A DNA stretch of 5,634 bases from [Eubacterium] saphenum (GTDB taxonomy: Bacteria > Bacillota > Clostridia > Oscillospirales > Ruminococcaceae): the NCBI GenBank assembly GCA_004555855.1, contig SFJQ01000099.1:1-5634 (forward strand). Reading direction: 5' to 3'. Numbering within the stretch: position 1 is the first letter of the stretch; every line of letters begins with the position of its first letter. A model generated the notes under the pieces. The model did no database searches. It saw only the letters and a program-made list of their open reading frames with translations, and was not told where the DNA came from. Below, one piece after another: positions 1 to 4,743 of the stretch. The position numbers were made by a program, and so were the translations under genes.

Positions 1-59
1 AAAAAGAACGCTTTCACAAAGTAATTATTCACAAACAAACTTGAAATTCAGTTTAGCAA
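1..59 (+). repeat. Left arm of a long inverted repeat flanking the rpsF operon
   Basis: Positions 1-54 are the exact reverse complement of 1705-1758. The match continues to 59/1700 with one mismatch (55 versus 1704). The arm is AT-rich, carries no plausible gene, and may extend beyond the left edge because 1759 still fits the run of T. A further 11-base piece of the same repeat (93-103 matching 1696-1706 inverted) follows after a 40-base insertion at 55-94. The arm lies downstream of rpsR. It is probably a copy of a dispersed intergenic repeat, but family membership cannot be tested from this window alone. Confidence 0.9.
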
Positions 60-94
60 CCATTGCCAAATTTTTTCGCGGACGCGAAAAAATT
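55..94. other. 40-base hairpin module inserted in the left repeat arm
   Basis: Compared with the right arm, where GGGTTTGCG runs directly into AAACTG, the left arm carries 40 extra bases. They contain a perfect 12-base inverted repeat (69-80 with 83-94, core CGCG, two bases between) preceded by a small GCAA/TTGC hairpin. The T-run lies 5' and the A-run 3' of the core on either strand, which is the wrong polarity for an intrinsic terminator. It looks like a separate module of the repeat rather than a transcription stop. Confidence 0.6.
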
Positions 95-126
95 CGCAAA
101 CCCCTCAGAACAACTTTCCCTTAACA

Positions 127-160
127 GAAGAAACTCGGAGCAACCGCCCCGAGTTTTTTC
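127..160 (+). terminator. Terminator-type hairpin, best in the rightward direction
   Basis: A 12-bp stem with one G-U pair (127-138 with 149-160, core AACTCGG/CCGAGTT) encloses a 10-base loop. Read rightward, the GC core is followed by six T and then CTT, a classic intrinsic terminator. It would stop a rightward gene lying left of the window. On the other strand the T-run is interrupted, so it may act only as a back-up stop for rpsR transcripts. Confidence 0.65.
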
Positions 161-171
161 TTACACGAACA

Positions 172-200
172 AAAAGCAGGCTTATAACGAACCTGCTTTT
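172..200 (-). terminator. Intrinsic terminator of the rpsF-ssb-rpsR operon
   Basis: A perfect 9-bp stem (172-180 with 192-200, AAAAGCAGG/CCTGCTTTT) with an 11-base loop begins 19 bases after the rpsR stop codon. Leftward the hairpin runs into TTTTTGTT, as expected for a rho-independent stop. Rightward it is also followed by T-rich sequence, so it is probably bidirectional together with the neighbouring hairpin. Confidence 0.8.
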
Positions 201-218
201 GTTTTGCTTTTTGCCGAA

Positions 219-467
219 TTAGTCAGCAGAATAAGGAATAAGAGCGACCTGTCTTGCTCTCTTGATAGCCTTTGTAAGCTCTCTCTGATGATAAGCGCAG
301 CAGCCGGTAACTCTGCAGGGCAGAATCTTGGAGCGCTCGGTCATAAACTTTCTGAGCTTGGCGATGTCCTTATAGTCAATGAACTCTGTTCTGTCAGAGC
401 AAAACTGGCAAACCTTTTTGCGGCTGCGCTTTGCTGCGTGAACAGGTCTTTCGGTCTTTTCAGACAT
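219..467 (-). CDS. rpsR: 30S ribosomal protein S18, four-cysteine (zinc-type) form
   Basis: The 82-residue product matches bacterial S18 over its whole length. Visible hallmarks are IDYKD at 30-34, KILP..VTG around 47-55, and the basic C-terminal stretch AIKRARQVALIPY. S18 forms a heterodimer with S6 and binds 16S rRNA in the platform of the small subunit. Cysteines at 20 and 23 (CQFC) and at 51 and 56/57 fit the zinc-binding C+ form of S18 known from many bacteria; the zinc-independent form lacks them. The ATG is preceded by CAGGAGGTT at a suitable distance. It is the last gene of the rpsF-ssb-rpsR operon, 42 bases after ssb, and is followed by a terminator hairpin. S18 may help repress its own operon together with S6, as in other bacteria. 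Confidence 0.97.
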   Translation of the reverse strand: MSEKTERPVHAAKRSRKKVCQFCSDRTEFIDYKDIAKLRKFMTERSKILPCRVTGCCAYHQRELTKAIKRARQVALIPYSAD

Positions 468-509
468 AGTAATAACCTCCTGTAAAGAATTGGATAAGAA
501 ACAAGTTTC

Positions 510-998
510 TCAGAATGGATAATCGTCACTGTCGGCAGAGGAAAAATCAGCTGCGGAAGAGCTGTTTTCCGACGGAGCGGAAGCTGCGGAATACGAGCCG
601 CTCTCGGGAGGGGGTGTTCCGTAACCGGGGTCGCCGCTCTGGGAGTAGCTTCCCGAGCCGCCGTTTCCGGTCTTTTCGCCCGTAAAGCAAACTTGGTCAG
701 CGACAATTTCCGTAACAGTGACGTTTACACCGTCCTTGTTCGTGTATTGACGCGTCTGAAGTTCGCCCTCGACAAGAATCATATTTCCCTTCTTGAAATA
801 ACGGGAAACAAATTCACCCTGCTGACGCCAAGCAACGATATTAAAGAAGTCAGCTTTTTTTTCTTCGCCTTTTGCCTGATATCTTCTGTCAACCGCAATG
901 CTAAAGGTGCATACGCTCACACCCGAAGGCGTTGACCGCAGCTCGGGGTCGCGCGTAAGCCTGCCCATTAATATTGCCTTATTGAATGCCGTTGCCAT
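510..998 (-). CDS. ssb: Single-stranded DNA-binding protein SSB
   Basis: The 162-residue protein binds and protects single-stranded DNA in replication, recombination and repair. Residues 1 to about 107 form the OB-fold, with the typical openings NKAILMGRLTRDPELR and FFNIVAW (Trp57). Residues 108-153 are a disordered linker rich in Gly, Ser and Pro. The acidic tip ends in DSDDYPF, the partner-docking peptide, with Tyr where many SSBs have Ile or Leu. The length is normal for a Firmicutes SSB. GGAGGTG lies just upstream of the ATG. The gene sits between rpsF and rpsR with short gaps (26 and 42 bases), the conserved order in Firmicutes, so it is co-transcribed with the ribosomal genes. Confidence 0.97.
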   Translation of the reverse strand: MATAFNKAILMGRLTRDPELRSTPSGVSVCTFSIAVDRRYQAKGEEKKADFFNIVAWRQQGEFVSRYFKKGNMILVEGELQTRQYTNKDGVNVTVTEIVADQVCFTGEKTGNGGSGSYSQSGDPGYGTPPPESGSYSAASAPSENSSSAADFSSADSDDYPF

Positions 999-1024
999 AA
1001 TTTACACCTCCGCCAAAAGTCCGA

Positions 1025-1321
1025 TTACTTTCTAAGAACAACCATTGAGCGAAGAACGCCATCGGTAATGCTGATAACGCGCTCCAGCTCTGCGGGGAAA
1101 TCGGGCTTGCTCTCGAAATTGTAGAGAACGTAATAGCCCTCGCTCTCGTAGTTGATGTCATAAGCGAGCTTTCTCTTGCCCCACTCGTCAACACCTTCGA
1201 GAGTGCCGTTGTTCTTGATGAGATCGGAGAACTTGCCGATAAGAGCCTTAATCTGCTCCTCATCGTTGGTCTTTACAGAAAGAACAACCATTGCCTCGTA
1301 CTTTGCATCAAGCTTTGCCAT
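1025..1321 (-). CDS. rpsF: 30S ribosomal protein S6
   Basis: The 98-residue product aligns with bacterial S6: an opening YEAMVVLSV strand, WGKRKLAYDI in the middle, EGYYVLYNF, and a C-terminal VLRSMVVLRK strand. S6 pairs with S18 on the platform of the 30S subunit. The protein is of normal Gram-positive length, without the long acidic tail of the E. coli protein. The start is the ATG preceded by a strong AAGGAGGTG. It is the first gene of the operon; the promoter lies 83-111 bases upstream and the leader contains two hairpins that could be the target of S6:S18 feedback control. Confidence 0.97.
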   Translation of the reverse strand: MAKLDAKYEAMVVLSVKTNDEEQIKALIGKFSDLIKNNGTLEGVDEWGKRKLAYDINYESEGYYVLYNFESKPDFPAELERVISITDGVLRSMVVLRK

Positions 1322-1397
1322 TTATTTGCACCTCCTTATGGATATATATCCCACGGTCCGTCCGTGAGAAAGGGGTTATTCGCTTTCGGCGATTAAC
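1322..1397 (-). promoter_or_regulatory. 5' leader of rpsF, candidate S6:S18 autoregulatory RNA
   Basis: Between the predicted transcription start near 1397 and the rpsF ATG the leader RNA can form two hairpins. The first is TCGC-CGAAA-GCGA (1392-1380), which extends by three more pairs beyond an A-A mismatch. The second is an 8-bp stem TCTCACGG/CCGTGGGA (1369-1362 with 1356-1349, one wobble pair) with loop ACGGA. A 12-base palindrome GGATATATATCC (1340-1351) follows, just before the ribosome binding site. Feedback by S6:S18 on rpsF leaders with a conserved CCG element is established in other bacteria. Both hairpins here contain CCG, but I could not match the full consensus fold, so the assignment is inference. 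Confidence 0.45.
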
Positions 1398-1403
1398 TTT
1401 ATT

Positions 1404-1432
1404 ATTATAGCAGATATTTTCCTGCTTGTCAA
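1404..1432 (-). promoter_or_regulatory. Promoter of the rpsF-ssb-rpsR operon
   Basis: Read leftward, the sequence is TTGACA (1432-1427), a 17-base spacer, then TATAAT (1409-1404). Both hexamers match the housekeeping sigma consensus perfectly, and a TGC directly before the -10 makes it an extended -10 promoter. This is about as strong as a sigma-A promoter gets, as expected for ribosomal protein genes. Transcription should start near 1397. Confidence 0.93.
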
Positions 1433-1483
1433 GGGGTTTTCGATAATTTTTGGAGAAATTTTCTTTCGGGGATTTTTGGTGAA

Positions 1484-1678
1484 CGAAGCGGGACTTGTGG
1501 GTGCGGCTTGTTGCCGAACAGTACCGGCGTTGTCGAGAACCCCGCTTCCGCTCGTCGGACAGAGTCGGGGCTTCTTTGAAGCCTTGGCATTTTCGGCGGC
1601 GTCGAACCGCCGAAAATGCGCGGGTGCAGCCACGCCCGTTTAAGACGGGACGTGCGTGGCTGCACCCGCTCTGCCAAG
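1484..1678. other. GC-rich block of nested hairpins, function unknown
   Basis: This stretch is far more GC-rich than its flanks and is densely folded. It contains GAAGCGGG/CCCGCTTC (1485-1492 with 1541-1548) enclosing CGGC/GCCG (1504-1516). Next come GGCTTC/GAAGCC (1569-1583), then a perfect 13-bp hairpin (1587-1599 with 1607-1619, 7-base loop). Directly after it is a perfect 15-bp stem (1620-1634 with 1655-1669) holding an inner CCCGT/ACGGG hairpin (1635-1649). CTTGGCA/TGCCAAG (1583-1589 with 1672-1678) can close the last two into a junction, competing with the base of the 13-bp stem. Open frames here have no RBS and no recognisable domain. It may be a repeat element or a structured RNA; no promoter or T-run for an RNA gene was found on either strand. 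Confidence 0.6.
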
Positions 1679-1695
1679 ATAAGCTTGCCGAAAGA

Positions 1696-1758
1696 GGGTT
1701 TGCGAAACTGAATTTCAAGTTTGTTTGTGAATAATTACTTTGTGAAAGCGTTCTTTTT
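1696..1758 (-). repeat. Right arm of the long inverted repeat flanking the rpsF operon
   Basis: Positions 1705-1758 are the exact reverse complement of 1-54, and 1700-1703 also match after one mismatch. The piece GGGTTTGCGAA at 1696-1706 matches 93-103 inverted, so the right arm is a continuous version of what is split by a 40-base insertion in the left arm. It lies between the GC-rich hairpin block and the 3' flank of glgP, where no coding function is evident. Confidence 0.9.
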
Positions 1759-1796
1759 TGGATTTTTACGCTTCGCTCCAGTGCCTCCGGCGGCTT

Positions 1797-1840
1797 AAAA
1801 ACTTTTTCTGAAGAAAAAGGTTAAGGAAACCGAAGGTTTC
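1797..1840 (-). terminator. Probable transcription terminator of glgP
   Basis: Leftward from glgP come a GAAACC/GGTTTC hairpin (1840-1826, 3-base loop) and then CTTTTTC-TTCA-GAAAAAG (1819-1802) followed by TTTTT (1801-1797). Polarity and distance (54-97 bases after the glgP stop) fit a rho-independent terminator, although the stem beside the T-run is AT-rich and weak. The rest of 1759-1893 holds no gene. Its mix of short complementary runs suggests part of a dispersed intergenic repeat. Confidence 0.5.
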
Positions 1841-1893
1841 ACTAGAATTTCAAAAAGACTTTTTCGTTTCGCGCACCACGGACAGAAATGCGA

Positions 1894-4254
1894 TTAATCG
1901 TTCGGCGCAATCTTCCAGATATCCTTCGCGTACCCTTCAATCGTTCTATCCGAGCTGAATTTTCCCGCAAAGCACATATTTATCATCGATTTCTTGATAA
2001 ACTCATCGTGATTGAACTTGTAATCCGCGTTCGCCTTGAGTTTAGCCTGAACGTAGTTTTCAAGGTCGCCGAGAAGATAATAGTGGTCGGGCTTGTGCCA
2101 AGAAGCGCCGTCCAAAAGCGAGTAGTACAGCTCCCTGAACGAGCCGTTTCCGCCGTCCGAGAAAGTCCCGTCAATAAGCGTGTTCAGCACTCTTGCAATT
2201 CTCGTGTTCTCGGAATAAATCTTTCTCGGGTCATAATTCGGCATAATCTCAGCCAAATCCTCAACTCTCGCGCCGAAGATGTAGTTGTTCTCCTCGCCCG
2301 CTTCCTGCGCGATTTCAACGTTCGCGCCATCGTAAGTACCGAGAGTCATCGTGCCGTTGAGCATAAATTTCATATTACCGGTACCCGAAGCCTCGGTGCC
2401 CGCCGTGGAAATCTGTTCGGAAATGTCTGCGGCAACAACCAGCTTTTCCGCATAGGACACGTTATAATTCTGCACGAAAACAACTTTGATTGCGCCGTTT
2501 ATAGACAAATCGTTGTTGACGAGATTTGCGATTTCGTTGATGAACTTGATGATTGCCTTTGCCCTTGCGTAGCCGGGCGCGGATTTTGCGCCGAAAATAA
2601 AGGTCGTGGGCGCGAAATTCTCCTTTGCAATCGAGCCGTCCTTCAAGCCGAAGTAGATGTAAAGTATCGAGAACGCGTTCAAAAGCTGGCGCTTGTACTC
2701 GTGCAGACGCTTGATTTGAATGTCGAACAGACTGTCCGCGTCGATATTTTCGCCCTCGTGAGCGGCGATGTACTCGGCGAGCGCCGCCTTGTTTTCGCTC
2801 TTTATCGCGCTGAAACGGTCGCGGATTGCCTTGTCATCGCAGAACGGGCGCAGATTTTTAAGCTGAGCAAGGTCTGTGAGCCAGCTCTCGTTTCCGAGAA
2901 GCTCGGTTATCATCGAAGCGAGCTTCGGGTTGCACAGAGCAAGCCAGCGGCGCGGAGTTATGCCGTTTGTTTCGTTGAGGAAGCGCTCGGGGAACATCTC
3001 GTACCAATCCGAAAGCGCGTCGTTTTTGAGGATTTCGGTGTGGATTTCGGCAACGCCGTTGACGTGCGAGGAGCAGTAAATCGCCATTCTCGCCATGTGA
3101 ACCATTCCGCCCGATACAATCTGCATGGTTTCGATTTTTTCTCTGGAAATGCCGCGGCGGTACATATCGGAGATAAACGCTTCGTTTATGCGCAGAATTA
3201 TTGCGTAAACCTCCGGCACAAGTTCCTCCACGATATCGCTCGACCACTTTTCGAGAGCTTCTGCCATAATCGTGTGGTTTGTGTAGTTGAACGTATTTTT
3301 CGCGATTTCAAGCGCTTCTTCAAACTCACAGCCGCGCCCGATGAGATTGCGGATAAGCTCGGGGATTGCGATAACGGGGTGCGTGTCGTTGAGCTGGATT
3401 GCGTTATACTCGGCGAAATTCGCGAGAGGTCTGCCCGCCGCGAGGTGCTTTCTTATCAAATCCTCGACAGAAGCCGCGCTGAAGAAATACTCCTGCTTCA
3501 GTCTGAGGAGCTTTCCGGGACGCGCGTCGTCGTTCGGGTAAAGCGTTTTGGAGATATTTTCGGCTTCGATTTCACCGCGCGCCGCTCCGAAATAATCCTG
3601 CTTGTTGAACGCGTCAAAATCAAATGCGTTTATCGGCTCGCACTGCCACAATCTCAATGTGCAGGCGTAGTCGTTGCGGTAACCGAAAATCGGCATATCG
3701 TAGGGAACAGCCTTTACGTCGCCGCTTGCAAAATGCACGATAACAGCCTCGTCCTCAACGCGCCTGCTCCAAGGGTCACCCTGCGCGGTCCAGTCGTCGG
3801 CGTATTCGCGCTGGAAGCCGTCCTCGATTGTCTGCTTGAACAGACCGTATTTATAGCGTATTCCATAGCCTGTGAGCGGGAGCTTCAGAGTTGCCGCGCT
3901 GTCGAGGAAGCAGGCTGCAAGACGTCCCAGACCGCCGTTTCCGAGAGCCGCGTCCTCTATTTCCTCAAGCTCCGAGAGCGAGCCGCCCGCCTCTTTGAGC
4001 AGCTCTTCCGCATAGTCGGCAAGTCCAAGACATAAGATGTTGTTATACACGGCGCGTCCTACGAGGAACTCCATCGACAGGTAGCCTGCTCTTCTGCCGT
4101 CGGGAGCGGAGCAGTTCATCATCGGCACAGCCTGCCGCATAATCGCCTTTCCGAGCGCGTTGTGAAGCTGCGCGGGAGTGCAGCGTTTCCCATCGGTGCG
4201 GCAGTCGCGCAGAATGTCCTCAAAATCGTTTTTCAGCAAAGTTTTATCAATCAT
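1894..4254 (-). CDS. glgP: Glycogen/starch/maltodextrin phosphorylase (GT35)
   Basis: A complete 786-residue cytoplasmic enzyme that uses phosphate to split glucose from the non-reducing ends of alpha-1,4-glucans, giving glucose 1-phosphate. Family signatures appear in order: YLSMEFLVGR (58-67), ALGNGGLGRLAACFLDS (about 103-119), GYGIRYKYGLFKQ (129-141), AIQLNDTHP, ETNGITPRRW, and QIKRLHEYKRQLLNA. The cofactor motif EASGTGNMKF carries the pyridoxal-phosphate lysine at about residue 629. Length is normal for a bacterial phosphorylase, and there is no animal-type phosphoserine extension. The start is the ATG at 4254 because AGGAGA lies six bases before it; a TTG at 4281 would start within or before that RBS. 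Maltodextrin phosphorylase is an alternative specificity. No glgA, glgC or glgB is adjacent, so it is transcribed alone. Confidence 0.96.
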   Translation of the reverse strand: MIDKTLLKNDFEDILRDCRTDGKRCTPAQLHNALGKAIMRQAVPMMNCSAPDGRRAGYLSMEFLVGRAVYNNILCLGLADYAEELLKEAGGSLSELEEIEDAALGNGGLGRLAACFLDSAATLKLPLTGYGIRYKYGLFKQTIEDGFQREYADDWTAQGDPWSRRVEDEAVIVHFASGDVKAVPYDMPIFGYRNDYACTLRLWQCEPINAFDFDAFNKQDYFGAARGEIEAENISKTLYPNDDARPGKLLRLKQEYFFSAASVEDLIRKHLAAGRPLANFAEYNAIQLNDTHPVIAIPELIRNLIGRGCEFEEALEIAKNTFNYTNHTIMAEALEKWSSDIVEELVPEVYAIILRINEAFISDMYRRGISREKIETMQIVSGGMVHMARMAIYCSSHVNGVAEIHTEILKNDALSDWYEMFPERFLNETNGITPRRWLALCNPKLASMITELLGNESWLTDLAQLKNLRPFCDDKAIRDRFSAIKSENKAALAEYIAAHEGENIDADSLFDIQIKRLHEYKRQLLNAFSILYIYFGLKDGSIAKENFAPTTFIFGAKSAPGYARAKAIIKFINEIANLVNNDLSINGAIKVVFVQNYNVSYAEKLVVAADISEQISTAGTEASGTGNMKFMLNGTMTLGTYDGANVEIAQEAGEENNYIFGARVEDLAEIMPNYDPRKIYSENTRIARVLNTLIDGTFSDGGNGSFRELYYSLLDGASWHKPDHYYLLGDLENYVQAKLKANADYKFNHDEFIKKSMINMCFAGKFSSDRTIEGYAKDIWKIAPND

Positions 4255-4308
4255 ATTTCTTCTCCTATCTTTTATTCGCAAGAGTCTGTTTCGATTATAC
4301 TCCTGTTT

Positions 4309-4337
4309 ATTTTACCATATTGTTCCGATAAAATCAA
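4309..4337 (-). promoter_or_regulatory. Promoter of glgP
   Basis: Leftward, TTGATT (4337-4332), a 17-base spacer and TAAAAT (4314-4309) form a good housekeeping promoter. TGG before the -10 supplies the extended element. The predicted start near 4302 leaves a leader of about 48 bases ending in the glgP ribosome binding site. No CcpA-type operator was recognised over it. Confidence 0.75.
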
Positions 4338-4385
4338 GCGGGAGCGCCAAAAAAACTTGAAATAAAAGGAAATTTTACGTCAAAG

Positions 4386-4414
4386 TTTAACAAATTCCGG
4401 AATTTTTGGTTAAA
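4386..4414. promoter_or_regulatory. Interrupted palindrome between the divergent promoters, candidate operator
   Basis: A perfect 14-base palindrome (4392-4405, centre TTCCGGAA) is flanked by TTTAAC at 4386-4391 and its complement GTTAAA at 4409-4414, with three extra bases on the right. It sits about 50-60 bases from both -35 boxes (glgP and pilC). That position suits a regulator-binding site, but the motif matches no operator I recognise. AT-rich sequence makes chance symmetry possible. Confidence 0.3.
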
Positions 4415-4476
4415 TTGCACATAAGCGCGTGTTGAATTTCTACATCTGAAAATTGCAAATTAGCTGTTGGCGGTGC

Positions 4477-4505
4477 TTGAAAAAATTTTACAATTATGTT
4501 ATAAT
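4477..4505 (+). promoter_or_regulatory. Promoter reading toward pilC
   Basis: TTGAAA (4477-4482), a 17-base spacer and a perfect TATAAT (4500-4505) preceded by TGT (extended -10) make a strong housekeeping promoter. Transcription should begin near 4512, giving a leader of about 230 bases before pilC. This suggests that pilC is the first major gene of its operon. Confidence 0.85.
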
Positions 4506-4566
4506 TGTGTTAAGTAAGCGACTATGGGTATATTGCGCCCTTTTTTGGAAACTGTCTGTATTTTTC

Positions 4567-4743
4567 ATGCGAAATAACGCAATGAGTAATATTTTCGGCG
4601 AAAAAAGCGTTTTATATCAAGCCGGTCGCTTAAAAAGGGAGCTTTGGATTTCACTCGACAACGGGAATTTCGCGGTTTTCGGTTTTCGGGAGCATTTGGG
4701 GCTGCCAAAGAATATTTTTGCGGAAACGGAGGTTTTCAGGTGA
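4567..4743 (+). CDS. Possible small leader ORF overlapping pilC
   Basis: An open frame of 58 codons (ATG 4567) or 53 codons (ATG 4582) lies wholly within the predicted pilC leader and ends in the TGA of GTGA, sharing four bases with the pilC GTG. This overlap is typical of translational coupling. Codon use resembles the neighbouring genes. Against it, neither ATG has a clear ribosome binding site, and the peptide has no domain, signal peptide or membrane segment that I recognise. It could be a real small protein, a leader peptide, a decayed gene end, or chance. Confidence 0.3.
   Translation: MRNNAMSNIFGEKSVLYQAGRLKRELWISLDNGNFAVFGFREHLGLPKNIFAETEVFR

Noticed and set aside
69..94. Perfect hairpin with T- and A-runs read as an intrinsic terminator
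   Set aside because: The T-run precedes and the A-run follows the stem core on either strand, so an RNA polymerase would meet A rather than U after the hairpin.
63..485. A 140-codon + strand frame covering the terminators and rpsR
   Set aside because: It is antisense to the clearly identified S18 gene and passes through two terminator hairpins and part of the repeat.
1308..1734. Several open frames of 79-136 codons on both strands across the intergenic block
   Set aside because: They overlap one another, run through the perfect hairpins and the repeat arm, lack ribosome binding sites and show no protein family. They are by-products of GC-rich repeat DNA.
1852..1864. AAAAAG-A-CTTTTT symmetry as the glgP terminator
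   Set aside because: The loop would be one base and the stem is nearly all A-T; the hairpin at 1802-1819 followed by five T is a better candidate.
1888..4035. A 715-codon open frame on the + strand antisense to most of glgP
   Set aside because: The opposite strand carries a full-length phosphorylase with all signatures. The antisense product shows no domain, is rich in Val, Arg and Cys as expected from a mirrored codon pattern, and has no convincing RBS.
4353..4364. AAACTTGAAAT resembling part of the 54-base repeat as a third copy
   Set aside because: Only 11 AT-rich bases match and the flanks do not, so chance is the simplest explanation.
4524..4577. A 17-codon ORF just after the predicted pilC transcription start
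   Set aside because: No ribosome binding site, no run of regulatory codons and no attenuator hairpin pair was found to support a leader peptide.
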